Shown: in pieces, positions 44,530 to 57,034 of the stretch
Layout: each line of letters begins with the position of its first letter
Numbering within the stretch: position 1 is the stretch's first letter
Assembly: GCA_018340805.1 (NCBI GenBank)
Contig: JACMZG010001908.1
Location: 40,236,984-40,300,983, forward strand
Direction: 5' to 3'
From: Microvelia longipes
Taxonomy: Eukaryota > Arthropoda > Insecta > Hemiptera > Veliidae
Length of the DNA: 64,000 nt
Position numbers and translations under genes: made by a program
The notes under the pieces: model-generated
Seen by the model: only the letters and a program-made list of their open reading frames with translations
Told to the model about the DNA's origin: nothing
Databases searched by the model: none

Positions 44530-45340
44530 ACAAAACTGTTATATTTTTACTTTTCCTCATTTATATCGTAGGTATATAGGAAAAGTATTGTGTTTGCGAA
44601 AAAATTCGAAACCGGGATGTGCCCGGAATTATCCGTTCAAGGTGTTTTAAAGGCCTCCTAAGGGGATATCAGAAGTTGTCTGTGTGTGTGTGTGTTATCA
44701 TCGTAGCTCCCAGTGTATATATGCTAGAGAATTGAAACATGCTACAAAATATATTGGTGTATTTGTGCTATCCGGAAAATAATTTTTTGTGACGTCATTT
44801 ACCCGTAATAATGACTCAGCAAAAACGCGGAAAGTGTTGCGATCAGATTAAAATTTAACTACATGCGTGTTAAATGTTACATAGCTACATACATGTAGCT
44901 ATGTATAAGACTAACATATGTGCCAAGTTTCATCTCATTATCAGCATTAGTTTAATTTTTATTAAATGACATGTGTACGTTTTTTAAAAAAATATAACAA
45001 ATCAAAAAATAATACAATTGAGATGAAATGCGGTGTATTCCTTAACGTAATAAATAAGTAGACTAAGTTTTGTTTCAAGACGACTAGTATTTATATATGA
45101 TTATTGTTGGATCAAAACTGTTAACATTGAGCGTAGTCAGTGTCTGGACGGATGACCGCTGCGAATGAAATGGATGGATTTACTATCTAAGGACGAGCGA
45201 GCTAGTCCCAAGAAGAGTTCCAGAACAAATTTTCATGATGTGAGATTCTGAGGACGAGCGAAGCGAGACCGAAATTGAGAGGATGAGTGTAGCGAATCCG
45301 TTGTGATGAGGAAAAGTTCTGAGATACCCCTTACCCGATT
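44530..45340 (+). repeat. Family A copy, full length
   Basis: The best complete copy. Terminal hairpin ACTTTTCCTCATTTATATCG...TATAGGAAAAGT (44550-44588), AAACCGGGATG, GTGTGTGTGTGTG, TCGTAGCTCCCAGTGTATAT, TGACGTCA at 44790, AATGACTCAGC, CATTATCAGCATTAG, 5S-like block 45119-45170, two GACGAGCGA units, GAGGAAAAGTTCTGAGATAC, CCGATTTTTTT. The 5' ACTTTTCCTC and 3' GAGGAAAAGT are mutually inverted. Confidence 0.9.
45119..45170 (+). repeat. 5S-like block of family A
   Basis: TGTTAACATTGAGCGTAGTC then AGTGTCTGGACGGATGACCG then CTGCGAATG. The C box (TGGACGGATGACCGC) is well kept. Confidence 0.7.
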
Positions 45341-45544
45341 TTTTTAATCTGAAGTATAATGATTTGTATTAGACTAGTCATAATAAGATAATAAGCTTAC
45401 AATTATTTTGCCTTTTAGCTTGTTTGTAGCTTATAAGTACTACCAATAATCAAAAACTAAATGTAATTTGAGAATAAATCCTTAAAACTGCTTTAGAATT
45501 AGACTTTGTCTAATTGTATTTGTACCTTAATTATCAATATCTTA

Positions 45545-46165
45545 TTACATATTTTGGTATATATTCAATAATCTGAGCAGTAGTGTCACATCTTGTTATT
45601 TATTTTTTCGAATTATTTAAAGTAAATGCACATATTTATCCCATGAATTACACAGTGCACGGCACGGAATTATTTGCACTCATTATTTGAAGATCAGTTT
45701 ATACTAATTTTTTTGCGCATTTCCTTTGAAAAATTCGAAGAAATTTTTAAAGAAAATTCGCTCGGCTTGAGGACCTCAGTGCCGAAATTATTTTGAAGTT
45801 ATAATCATAAAGGCTGTAAATATGAAGATAAAAAAATTAACACATCAGTCTTATCGTCTCCGGACCGGTTTTATTAAATTCAGCACTCCAAAAACATCGA
45901 ACACGAAACCCTACTCGATACATATTGTTGATAGACAATATTTAATGTATGTTGATCGGCAAAATAAAATAAAAACTACTCCCATTTTCCTCATTTTCCA
46001 CGTATTTTCGTCGTTTTGGTCTCTTAAAGTGGTCGTATCGACTCCGGACTGGATTTATTTGATCCAGCGACCCAAATACAAATTAAAATTTGTTAACTCA
46101 GCAAACCGAGTTAATGACGTCACAAGTACCTGGTCTTCAAGGCTCATGTTGATTTTTTTCAAAAC
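45545..46165 (-). repeat. Family X copy, minus orientation
   Basis: ATCTGAGCAGTAGTGTCACA and TGCGCATTTCCTTTGAAAAA at the head, CTCCGGACCGGTTTTATTAA, CACGAAACCCTACTCGATAC, TTTTGGTCTCTTAAAGTGGT, AACTCAGCAAACCGAGTTAA, TGACGTCA at 46115, GTTGATTTTTTTCAAAACAC. It ends in a poly-A/AT tract. The 148-codon frame 45822-46268 is composed of this repeat and is not a gene. Confidence 0.8.
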
Positions 46166-46607
46166 ACTCACAAAAAAAAAAAAATATATATATATAAATA
46201 ATAAAAATAATAATAAAATTGTTTATTTTCCACCAAATAAAATACAAATACAAATTAATAAATATTAATTTTACAATATTTGATTATTTAAAAACATATT
46301 GTACAAATATATTTGTTGTTTAGTTAATAATTTGGCGAGGGCCCTCAGTAGGAGTTAAAACACCTAGAGCGAGGGTCCTGTCTCAAGATAGTGCACATTT
46401 ATTATAAAATATTTTTCATGTATATCAAATGTTATTAAAATTATTATTTATGTTAGTTTCATTTTTTGATAATTAATTTAAAAACACACGTCGTTCATTG
46501 TTTAGTATCTCAAATTTTTCTTAATATGCGATGCTTTAGGTACTTTCATTAAAATATTGGTCAAGAAGGTATTGATTAACAAGTTTCTTAATATGTCTAG
46601 TGTTTGG

Positions 46608-46645
<38 letters not shown>

Positions 46646-47879
46646 ATATATTATATATATATATATATATATATTTGGTACGATGGTACGTGGTGGACAA
46701 AAAAGTTGAAGTTAAGAAGTTTGAGAGGTTATAAAAAATAATATAACATTATACAGAATTTTTCAGTGTGGTTAAAATTGAATTAATTGAGTCTTATTGG
46801 GTGGATTGAGGTCCGGTTGATTATGAGCGCAGACAATCTTAAGCTTAAGTGACCGAAAATATCTTAAATACATTTATATTTTTAATTATAGCCAAAAATA
46901 AACATTAAAATTAAAGGTTTCACGTGCTAGCGAGAGACCAAGGCGCATTAGAATTATATTGTATGGTATTAAAGGGGACTTGATCTGACTAATTTTCATG
47001 CAGGGTTGTTTTTAATAAGTTTTGAAATAAAAAACTTTAAAAGTCATTTTAAGCTGTCAATTTACACACGGAATAACTTTTGTCAGTTGGGTAAAGGTTT
47101 GAATAGTTGATCCGCAAATTCATCGGTCAATTTCCTAGCGAAAATCCCGAGGGACGAAAAACATCAAAAATTCAATTTCGTAAAACCTTCAGAAACTTTG
47201 TTTGATTTTTTGGGAAATATTTTCGGAAAAAATATTTCAATTTTTATTTGTTTTATAAATTTATATATAGTAGACGTTTTAGTGTAGTTAACTGCCCAGT
47301 TAGAGGGAAAAGTATTTTTTATTTTACTTTCCGCTCTATTCTAAAGCTATGGGGAAAAAGGGTATCCTGGAAAATTTTTGGATTTACCCTTTCTATGTTA
47401 CGCATAACTGGATTTATTTTTCACTTTTTCCGAACTGACAAAAAAGTAGCCGCAAAAATAAATAAATAACGTAAATACATGTCCGAAGCACAGGTTTTTA
47501 GTTATGATCTTTCTCTCGTTGGATTTCCCCTCCCCCCATTTCTAACTAAGCATCTAAACTATCTAAAACTAATAACTATTTAAACTATAGCACTAACATT
47601 TTAAGAAAATGCAAGAAAAATGTATCCAATTGAAGAAAATCTTTTCGTGATGTAATTCTACTTATTGTATTGTTAGTTTTATAAAAATTCAAAAAACGTT
47701 TTTCTCGAATAAATTTTCTTGACACTTAAATATGTAATAAAAAATGTTGAAGTAAATTGAAAAAAAAATATTTTAACTGTTATTCTATTATATCTGAAAA
47801 AATATTTATTACTACAATTTTCTTTTTACAAAACATTTTTGAGGGTAAATATAATTCGATGAAAACTCGCCCTTTGGCT
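46166..47879. other. AT-rich DNA with (AT)n tract
   Basis: An (AT)n microsatellite lies at 46609-46674. A GC-richer GGCGAGGGCCCTCAGTAGG patch lies near 46332. The 47248-47469 frame has no domain. No gene recognised. Confidence 0.45.
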
Positions 47880-48300
47880 ATTCGTTTTAATGAATTTCCT
47901 TTGGAAAAAAATTGTGAAATAGGCAGCTCGAATGTTGGGGTATGGACCACAAAGTGTAACCAATTTCCGTTTCAGATGTCTGATGACGGAAAAATAGGTA
48001 TGTAAGAATAAGAATTAGTTTAGGACACAGAAGGGACTAGATTTCATTAGATCTGATTGTCATCAAGTATTATGGAGGCGCACACAAGTATTAATAATAT
48101 GTTTGTTGGTATTTTTAACGGATTATTGAGAACACGGAATCTTCTGAACGGATTATTATTTTTACATCAGAATGTTACGACAATCAGGCGAAGGACACGA
48201 ACCGTTATTAAAAACCAGATTGTTTACATGTTATTAACCTGGTTTGATAAGTCCAGATTAGGACTTATGTCCAACCAGAAGTTATGTCAAACCTGAATAT
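47880..48300 (+). repeat. Family X copy, diverged
   Basis: AATGAATTTCCTTTGGAAAA, GGGGTATGGACCACAAAG, CCGTTTCAGATGTCTGATGA (as 4995-5030), GGATTATTGAGAACACGG, CGAAGGACACGAACCG and AACCTGGTTTGATAAGTC correspond in order to 4920-5290. Confidence 0.6.
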
Positions 48301-48591
48301 TTGTGAGGGAACTCAAATAAACTTAACTTAATGTGATCCAATAATCTGGTGAAATCTTAGTATTTATCATGGAGTCTAGCTATAAGGAAGTCCTCACTAA
48401 ACTCCACTCTAAGTGTTCTGTGTCCTCTCTAAATCAATCCACTAAATGCTTACTTTGACTACCAAAATTAACTACTAACTTAAAAAATATTAACTATGAA
48501 CAGAAGGCTTGACCTCTGAACTTAACCCAGAGGCCCAAACTAGCCAAAATGACTAATTAAAATATGAAACAAAATATTATAGTGCAACACG
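48301..48591. other. Unassigned AT-rich DNA
   Basis: No supported feature. Confidence 0.35.
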
Positions 48592-49250
48592 TCTTCGAAC
48601 TCGCTTCGCTAGTCCTCAGATAGTAAATACATTCGTTTATTCCTAGCGGTCACCAATCTAGGCACTGAATACGCTCGATGCTGCTTAATTTTTATTAGTC
48701 ACCAAAAACGATGGATATACTTGTATTAAAATGAAACTTGGTGTTCGTAAAAGTATATACTTTTACCAAATTTAAACTCAATTTCAAACAATTGGATTAT
48801 TTTTCGTTTTTTTACAATTGTTTTAAAAAACGTATACAAGTCATTCGATAAGAATTAAACTAATGCTAATAATAAGATAAAACTTAGTACATATACACTT
48901 CGACTAATACATGGCTACATGCGTAACAAATTTCAATCGGATTGCATAATTTTTTCGCGTTTTCTGATTTTTAAAAATTTTTGCTAAGTCAATTGCGGTT
49001 TAATGACGTCATACAAAATTTATTATGTAATAGCACAAATACAGCGGTAGACTGATTTTTGTTTGAAGTTTCATAAACTGATTTTCGTAGCTGCTAGTAT
49101 AAATACACTAGGAGCTTGTAAACATTCTGAAAACCACTCAAGCCTTAAAACAATTGAAACAGATAATTCCGGTCACATCCCGGTTTCGGATTTTTTTGCA
49201 ATCACAACACATTTTCTATATACCTACGATAAACGAGGAAAAGTAAAAAT
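48592..49250 (-). repeat. Family A copy, 3' truncated
   Basis: Minus-strand copy: 5S-like block at 48641-48692 (minus TTAAGCAGCATCGAGCG, then GTGCCTAGATTGGTGACCGC), ACTAATGCTAATAATAAGAT partner, TGACGTCA at 49004, ACACTAGGAGCT, CATCCCGGTTTCGG, ATACCTACGATAAACGAGGA. Followed by (AT)n. Confidence 0.85.
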
Positions 49251-49267
49251 ATGTGATAAAAATACTG

Positions 49268-49282
49268 ATATATATATATAAA

Positions 49283-49340
<58 letters not shown>
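49268..49340. repeat. (AT)n microsatellite
   Basis: Nearly pure AT tract beside the family A 5' end. Confidence 0.95.
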
Positions 49341-49341
<1 letters not shown>

Positions 49342-49684
49342 AAAAGTTTGTCGTGTATCAATAGATTGTTATTTCCCTAAGTATTCTGAATGCCCGCAAC
49401 AGGTTACAATGTGTATTCTATGCATTTAATTTAAAAAGTATTAATTTATACATAGAACTTTTAGAAAACAAGTTCGAATCAAATTTCTATTTCATTGTAG
49501 TCTACTCATGGTTTATGCTGTAGTTTGAATGATGAAGATACTAATTACAATATAACATAATTTAGATTAACCTAAAGGCATCTTAAGTACTCTAAACAAC
49601 ATATAAGTTAGATACGGGTGTTAATCTTCTGTGTTCATAAGAGTAATAATTATCTTAATAAGAGTCCAATTAAGATTTTTTTTT
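49341..49684. other. AT-rich DNA, nothing recognised
   Basis: No supported feature. Confidence 0.4.
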
Positions 49685-49715
49685 TACTTTTCCCCATTAT
49701 AACAGGTATAAAGGT
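49685..49715 (+). repeat. Family A 5'-tip fragment
   Basis: TTTTTACTTTTCCCCATTAT then AACAGGTATAAAGG: the terminal hairpin only, truncated at the hAT-like element that follows. Confidence 0.5.
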
Positions 49716-49721
49716 CAACTA

Positions 49722-50132
49722 GAGTAGTCATTCTGAACCAAAAATTAATTGCGACCCAAAATTGGGTCGCAAACAATTATTGTGCTCGCTCTAGAATATA
49801 TGCTACCCGTCTTAAAAATAAAATTTAAATGAAGGTAAAACCATAATTCTAGTCTGGCTGTTCTGGACCCTACTTTAAGGAAAAGTTTAAAAGCCCCCAA
49901 AGATCTTATTACTATAAAATTCTCTGGCCGGCTGCACTCGCCAATTAATATGTCACGAGCATAAACTAAAGAAGCAACTGTGGACATATTGTTAATTAAT
50001 TTGCCTGTAGTTCAAAATTTAATGGATACTTATAATAATGCAAAACTTGCTCAATTATAAAGTATAAGAATTGGGTCCCGAAGTAGGTACTATCAAATCT
50101 TTTGGGTCGTGGATAAAAATGATCGAGAAAGG
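49722..50132 (+). mobile_element. hAT-like non-autonomous element
   Basis: The left end AGTAGTCATTCTGAACC followed by GCGACCCAAAATTGGGTCGC resembles the start of many hAT elements (CAGTGGTTCTCAACC ... GGGTCGCGACCC). The right end has TTTTGGGTCGTGG, then GATCGAGAAAGGCAG, a decayed inverted partner. The size is about 410 bp. No transposase frame; the minus frame 49745-49987 is not recognisable. Confidence 0.45.
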
Positions 50133-52203
50133 CAGCGCAAGAGTGTGATGTTATGTCGTGCCCAGTCACTGAGCTACTCTTCCAAGTATAGATTCTGCAG
50201 CGTAGTTTTCATGCTGAGTCCAAGATTAAAAGATCAATTTCAGTAAAAGATGTAAAGTTGTAAATTTAATGAAGTGCAAATAATGTAAGAATATAATGTG
50301 TATAGAATTAGCATTTTTAATTGATTTGCCCAAAAAATAGATAATTTAAAAAATGCATTGATGCATTGATTGATAATTTAAAAAATAGAAAATTTATCAA
50401 GAAATTGATTGATATTTTTTTTTCGAATTTATCATAGAAGAAATTGTATGAACAGTATAGTTAAAATTAAATTTTTTTCGTATAAACATTCAAACAGATG
50501 AATCAGAATATAATAAATTATGTATACAATAATGTTTAAGCAAATTTAGCATCGTAATTTAGTATATTTTCGTATGATTCGGAGTTCAAAAAAGGCCGGA
50601 AAAGTTTACTTCTTGAGTCGTTTAACACGGCCATTTATTTCTAAACGATTAAAATGCATGAATGAAATATATAATCCCTAAAATACTATGACCTGAAACG
50701 CCAAGGCATTAAATTTTCACTTGGATATCGGAGTTGCCCTTAACTCATTTTTGAACAAAAAAGGTTTACAAAATAAAGAAATATTTTAAATATTTTATTC
50801 TTTTAAACTACTTGCGTGATATAAATGATATACTGGACGAACGGAAAATTCCCGAGGGTTCTATTTGATTTATGCCTACTTCCGATCCTAAATCTAAATC
50901 ATAAAAAATGTTCTAAAATTCGGCACAGAAAATATAAAGAAGTTTATAAAGATTTTACACAATACATCTACTTTGTATTTTGTTATCATATTATAAATTA
51001 AAAAAATATAAAAGCATCTATAAATTAGGACTTAATTATAAAATTCATTAATTAGAATAAAAACAGAGTTAATCACGTGAATGCCCAAATAAAAACTTTT
51101 AAATTTAAATAAAAGGTACTTATGCAGGTCAGATTTTTAAATTTTTCATTATATATATTTTAAAATTATAAAATTTTGGAAATGAAAATATGTATACCGA
51201 AATGTTTGTGTATAATTTTATTGTTTCTGTCGTTATCTTAGAAAAAATGCTTTTAAAATAGTTTTAATTCCAGATAAAATTATTATTTAAATTCTTTTAT
51301 TGCAAGTTAATGACATTAAGAATTATAATTTATTTATTTCTATTTTTTAATTTATAAATTAAGAAATTTAAATTCTTCACTTTCTGCGATAATGTATATA
51401 TATTTACTTTTATGTAATAAAAGCTTCTTTTGTTTTGCTACTTATTTAAATAATAATCTCTCTTGTATGGGCAAAACCTTTTATTAATCATAGAGTTAAA
51501 GTTGTCTATACTATTTTTTTAATAATTTTGACCTAATATTTTGTACCTACGAATAGTGTACGAAATTCAGCTGTAGGACAAATATTCTGGTACACAATTT
51601 TTACATAATAACAAATGTTAATACTTTTACAAAAATGCCTGTACTTTTTGACAAAAAAATATTAAAATTAAAATATATTCAAATGTAAAAATGTTCAAAC
51701 AACACAAGAAACAGAGGGACGTATAAAAATGTGTTAATAAACTTTTCACTTCCATCCTACTTTGTATTCTCAAAGTGAAAAACAACTTTCCGAAAAAAAG
51801 GATCCGGAAAGGGAAAAATTTTCTACTTAAAAAGGGAATGTTTACATTTTTGAAAAAAAACTAGGAAAGACAGATAGGGGCTGGAAATATATTTGGGATA
51901 GGGGTAAATGAATATACATATTACTTTTACTTTAGCATAAATATACACATTTACAATCGGAAGTGCGATACAAAGCAAGGAACGTGAATGTACATCTGTG
52001 TTGTTTGCGTTTTTGATTAACTGTATTTTCAATATAAGTTTGTATATGGAAAATTAAAACTAATTGCTAACTTTAATAACATCCTTGCTAAGATTAATAA
52101 CATAATAAAAGTCTTATTTTTTATATTTAATAAATAACTGAGCTTTTGACTAAAAATTAGAAACGAAACTAAATAAAGAAACTAAAAAACGCAATTTGCA
52201 AAC
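50133..52203. other. Quiet AT-rich DNA, nothing recognised
   Basis: A long stretch with no repeat-family match or supported gene. TGCATTGATTGATAATTTAA-type local duplications lie near 50340-50410. The minus frame 51823-52032 is unsupported. Confidence 0.4.
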
Positions 52204-52282
52204 TTCATATTGCACCTTTGTGCGATTCGGTAAACTATACCAAACTAGCTTACCAAACCATACCCAAGGTGCAATACGAAGA
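52204..52282. repeat. Short foldback beside family A
   Basis: CTTCATATTGCACCTTTG pairs with CAAGGTGCAATACGAAG around a loop of about 40 bp, 13 bp before the family A copy. Confidence 0.7.
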
Positions 52283-52295
52283 AGATTGTAAACTA

Positions 52296-53072
52296 TGTTT
52301 TAATTTTTCCTCATTTATACTTTAGGTGCATAGGAAAAGTATTGTTTAATAAAAAATCCGAAACCATGATGACAATGAAAGTATCCGTTTCTGGTGTTTT
52401 TGAGACCTTCTTAGTGGTTTTTACAAAGTTGTCTATATGTATGTGTTAATGTATGTGTGCGTCTGTTACCATCGTATCTTCAAATGTACTGGTATTTATA
52501 GTAGAGAGTTGAAACTTAAAAATCAATATTTAGGTCCTGTTGTGCTATCCAGAAAATAATTTGTATTTTACGTCATAAAACCGCCATAATGACAGCAAAC
52601 ATTTCGAAAAATCATAAAACACGAAAAACTTTGTTGATCTGTTTGAGGTTTGGCATGCATTTAGTCATACATAAGACTAATATATGTACCAAGTTTCATC
52701 AAATTATCAGCATTAGTTTGATTTTTACCGAATGACTTGTATACGTTTTTTAAAAAATTGCAAAAAATCAGAATATAAACCAATTGAGTTGAAATTCAAA
52801 TACGACTGGTATATATGTGGTTTTTGTTAGATCATTATAGTAGTTATGTAGCATCGAGCAAAGTCAGAGCCTGGATAGGTGACAGTTGGAAATAAAACTA
52901 ATGTAATTACTATCTGAGGACGAGTGAAGCGAGTCCAAAGACGTGTTGCAGTAAATTTGACGAATTTTATATAGTGAGGGAGTGAAACGAGTCCACCTGT
53001 GGGAGGTTGAGCTTAGCCAATCCGATGTGTTGAGGATAATAGTTCCGAGGTACCGCGAACCTGATTTTTTTT
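52296..53072 (+). repeat. Family A copy, full length
   Basis: Terminal hairpin CCTCATTTATACTTTAGGTG, AAACCATGATG, TATGTGTGCGTCTGTTACC, decayed core (TTACGTCATAAAACC, AATGACAGCA), ACGAAAAACTTTGTTGATCT, CATTAGTTTGATTTTTACCG, 5S-like block 52842-52893 (GCATCGAGCAAAGTCAGAGC, CTGGATAGGTGAC), GACGAGTGAAGCGAGTCC, then CTGATTTTTTTT. Confidence 0.85.
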
Positions 53073-53077
53073 AAACT

Positions 53078-53104
53078 CTAATGATGACTAATTTTTAGTC
53101 GAAA
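53078..53104 (+). repeat. Solitary hammerhead-like motif
   Basis: CTAATGA-T-GACTAA-TTT-TTAGTC-GAAA, followed by GCTCAGTTATTTATT. It has the same layout as in the foldbacks, with one core change (G to A). The 6-bp stem is perfect. Confidence 0.7.
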
Positions 53105-54569
53105 GCTCAGTTATTTATTATTAAAAAAAATAAAGTTAATAAAGGAGTTTTGTGATATTAATCTATTTTTATTCTTATTTTTTTATTAGTCCACAATGAA
53201 AGTAAGTTTTAAACTAAAGGATATATTAATCAACATATTTTTAATAATTGAGCAAGATCCAAATCATTGAATTTGGGCTTTAAAATAAAATATTTGGCAG
53301 ATTGACTCATTTTTATTGTTGAAATATGTCTAAAATAAATTTTCAATGTGTCATGTAGAAAGAAATTCGAGCATTAATGATACATTTTAAATAGTAGATG
53401 CATATAACGTTTTTAAAAAAACTGCATTAATGTTGTTCCCGAAATTATTTCGTGAAAAGATTATGATGATAATTTATGATAACCATACTTGTCCAAGTAT
53501 TACGCGTGATCCTGAAAGAAAAACTAAAGACAAATAAAAACATGAGGGAAATCTCAAAACAATATGTCTGGTATGTGCTGAGGATTTCATGACATAAGGA
53601 TGACAGAAGGATGACGTGAGGATGAAGGATTATGTTGGAAAACGCATTGTCCCTGGAGGATTGAAGAGAAGGTGAGTAGGAAGGACTACAAATAGATGTG
53701 TGAAGGATGTCTAAATATCAGGACAAATCTGGATCTTAGTGGACATTGTCTTTAGGGAATATGTTTGGCTAACTTCTCCATACTAGTTTGTTAGTGATGT
53801 CACCGTCTTCACTACAATAATAAACAAGTCATGCTATGCATCCAATGCTCAAGTCAACAAAGTAGTTAATAATGGTTACGAATGGTGATTTCTAAAGTTT
53901 CTATAGGTTTAGACATCTAAGTTAAAACAGAAATATAATTATTTTGAAGTGGAGAGGGGGGGGGGGGAAATAAAGATACAAGATATTTATCTTAAGTACG
54001 AAGTGTTAATATATAATAAGTCGAGTTTGCTCCTCAACTTTCTTCTGTGCTAGTTGTATTTTAGTTACCATTGTTGTTATGTCAATAGTTATGTCAATTA
54101 AAATAAAACAGTTAAAAAAAGAAAAGATATTGACTTTTTAATAATTTCTAAGAATACGAATAAACGGTTTTGGTTTAGGTTCTACTAGCTGGTCCTAAAA
54201 AATTCTTATTAATTTTATTTAATTTTGATTTTTTATGTTAAGTAATTTTTTGATATCTCCTCGAACCACTTGGGATTTTTTGACGGACCACCAATGGTCC
54301 GAGAACCCCCGTTTTTGACTAAGCGATGTTTTCAAGTGACTTGAAAATAAGGTTTTTAGCTACATAAACGATCTACTGATCCTTTTTCCGTTTCGTAATC
54401 ACATCTTTAATTTAATATTACACTCCAATTAAAAAAATGTCTGCCATGTGGTTAAACATCAAACAATGATTATCTTCTTATACGTGAATGAATGTAAAGA
54501 CAAGAAGATAAAAAAACTTCGACACTTCAAAGTATTGTTTAGACATGAATAATTGTCAGCTAACTAATG
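53105..54569. other. AT-rich DNA, nothing recognised
   Basis: Contains GGATGACAGAAGGATGACG purine-rich repeats near 53602 and a 12-G run at 53956-53967. No gene. Confidence 0.45.
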
Positions 54570-54852
54570 GGAAGTAGTGTCACTCCATGTACCTTTTACA
54601 CGACTTATAATGCAGCGTGCACACCGAGGTAGGAAAGGTTTTAGAGAGGGAAGGTTTAGCAAGTACGTGACTACCAGATCTTGTAGGGGTCAGTTTAAGA
54701 CTCTAAATCTCCCACTGGATGTTGATGGACGTCGTCTTGTCCACACTTTTTCCTTGTGTAATTCTTTAGAAGCTTCTTATTCTTTCAGAAGCTCAACCTT
54801 GTCTTTTTTATGTTTTGGTAATGCTTGTTTTCTTTTAAGGAAACCATTATAG
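54570..54852 (+). other. Frame of 91 codons, weak coding candidate
   Basis: An open frame whose centre (GRKGFREGRFSKYVTTRSCR, GQFKTLNLPLDVDGRRLVHT) is less AT-biased than chance frames. The second half is low-complexity S/F/L. A donor-like ACCGAG/GTAGGA lies at about 54622-54630. No domain recognised; it may be a decayed transposon exon. Confidence 0.15.
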
Positions 54853-54989
54853 GCTTTGTGAGCTCTTGCTAGGATCAATGCATTTTTTTTGGAAAAACGT
54901 TGCCCTGCTTTATACTTTTCCAAAACTGCAGTTGAAGAAGTATTAAGTTTACTATCTTATTCTGTAGTGATAGGCTGATAGTGATAGTC

Positions 54990-55445
54990 GACTTTTTGAG
55001 TCGATTTAATTCAATTTGATTTAGTCGACTAAAGTTGATTTGTATCACTTTAGTCGACTCGAGTCCATTTAAATTGACTCTAATTAACTCGACCTAAATC
55101 GAGTATTGTTGGCTCTACTTCGAGTAACTTGAATATACTGTTTTCTACTTGAATCATTGAGGCAATACAATTCAAGTCAACTAAAGTCGATTCAAGTTGA
55201 CCAGAGTTAATTCAAATTAACTCAGGTCTGATTCTAATAGACTCAATTCGATTCAAATAAATAATGTATATTTAAGTCTATTTTAATCGGTACTAGACGA
55301 ATCAAGTCGATACAAGCCAACTCAAATCGAAAAAAAGTTGGTCTCAGTTTAAATAACTAGTGTCGATATGATTCGACTCAAGCCAGCTTGTATCGACTTG
55401 ATTCGACTTAAGTCGACTTGAATCGACTCGAGTCGATTTGATTAT
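54990..55445. repeat. Degenerate 10-bp GTCGAC-type tandem repeat
   Basis: Variants of TTNAGTCGAC repeat about every 10 bp, clearest at 55390-55440 (GATTCGACTTAAGTCGACTT). About 450 bp long and strongly degenerate. Confidence 0.8.
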
Positions 55446-56314
55446 ATTATGATTATATTAATATAAAATATTATTTAATTAAATATAAAATTAATTTTAT
55501 ATCTAAATTGACAATTAGCATTAAGATGCTATAATTTGAATTGTAAGTAAACAACATTTTTATTTATACTTTCTATATTAATTTTTATAGGTTATTAATA
55601 GTTTCGTTCCAAATAACTCCTTCACCTAATATATTTGTATTATCTATTGTTATAGATTACATGAATAAGTCCTGAAGTAGAGGGTGAAGTATAGTAATTA
55701 GTAGAAGCTAGTAGTTATTATTCCTTTTAATGCCCAACCTTAATTTTAATAAAGCAAAAATTACAGTTTTAAAAATTAATCGAAATAAAAGCATGCAACA
55801 AGTTTTATGACAGAATAAGCAGCAATAACTTGTTGAAAATAAAACCTTAGTTTTAACTAAGAAAAATTACATTTTTTAAATAAAATTTCAAGTATAAATA
55901 TTAAAAGTAACAAGTAATTAGGTCGTAAAAAATAATTAGGAAAATGTGTAATATTATAATCATATTAGAAAAAATTACAAGAAATCAAATAGGCAGTTAA
56001 ATCCGTTAATTCGTTTACTTTTACATAATCTTGCAGTCAAATCGGGTTTTAAGATGTATTTTAACTGGGCATTCTATTTTATTTTTAAGCTTAAGTATTA
56101 TCACCGTTATTCTTTGATACCGGAGCAGGTTGGTAAAGTTCATCCTAGTGCAGACAAGGATGCAGTAATGCATCTTTACTTTATGCTCCAATTTAGACTC
56201 TTCTTGTATCGGGTTTAACTTGTTTTGCTTCAAAGAATAAGATTTTTGATTAGTGGAATATTTCGAAGATTTAAGTGTTGTGGAGTTATTTTTGTTATGC
56301 TTTTATTTTAAGTT
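55446..56314. other. AT-rich DNA, nothing recognised
   Basis: No supported gene. The minus frame 56021-56233 has no domain. Confidence 0.4.
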
Positions 56315-56795
56315 TAAATATCGGGTATGTGGTACCTCAGTATTTTTCCTTAAAACTTCGGACTCGCTTTGCTCGTCTGAATGCAGTGTTTACCCAAGGA
56401 TTAAGGTAGTGTAAGGGTCTACGGACGACCTGAGTATACCTGTACTGACCTGTTTTATACCGCGAAAAAATTTATAAATTTTTCGAAATTATTGCTGAAT
56501 CATTATTGCGGGTTAATGAAGTCATAAAAAAATATTTTCCAAATAGCAAAACTACAGCAGTAGATTGATGTTTGTACGAAGTTTCAACTCTATGGCATGA
56601 ATACACTAGGACCTACGATGATAACAGACCCACACACACACACACACACGTACATACAGACAGACAACTTTATAAAAACCACTCATGAGTCCTTTGAAAC
56701 ACCTGAAACAGATAATTCCGGTGACATCCCGGTTTCGGAATTTTATGCAAACACAATACTTTTCCTATGCACCTACGGTATAAATGAGGAAAAGT
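56315..56795 (-). repeat. Family A copy with internal deletion of the 5S block
   Basis: 3' end ATCGGGTATGTGGTACCTCA, CTTCGGACTCGCTTTGCTCG, then a jump over the 5S-like block to CCGCGAAAAAATTTATAAAT, AATGAAGTCATAAA (core variant), ACCCACACACACACACAC, CATCCCGGTTTCGG, ACCTACGGTATAAATGAGGA. The plus frame 56597-56797 is spurious. Confidence 0.85.
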
Positions 56796-57034
56796 AAAAA
56801 TGTGGCTAACCTCCACCGCTACTCCCTCGGGCATACTTGACACTACTGCATCCTTCTTTTTGCTTTGTCTTACATATATGGAGCAAATTTTATTTCTTCA
56901 TTATTGTGTAATTATGCAGAATGCGGATAATTATCCAGTTGGTTATAACAAAGATGCCTCTAAAATTGGCAGTGCACATACTTATTTGCACTAGTTTAAA
57001 GCTCATTTAGTGTTTATCTTTAAAAGTTTTAGCG
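56796..57034. other. Unassigned AT-rich DNA
   Basis: A short frame at 56800-56994 is not supported as a gene. Confidence 0.35.

Noticed and set aside
45822..46268. 148-codon open frame, the longest in the window
   Set aside because: It lies within a family X repeat copy plus a poly-A/AT tract. Other X copies do not keep the frame.
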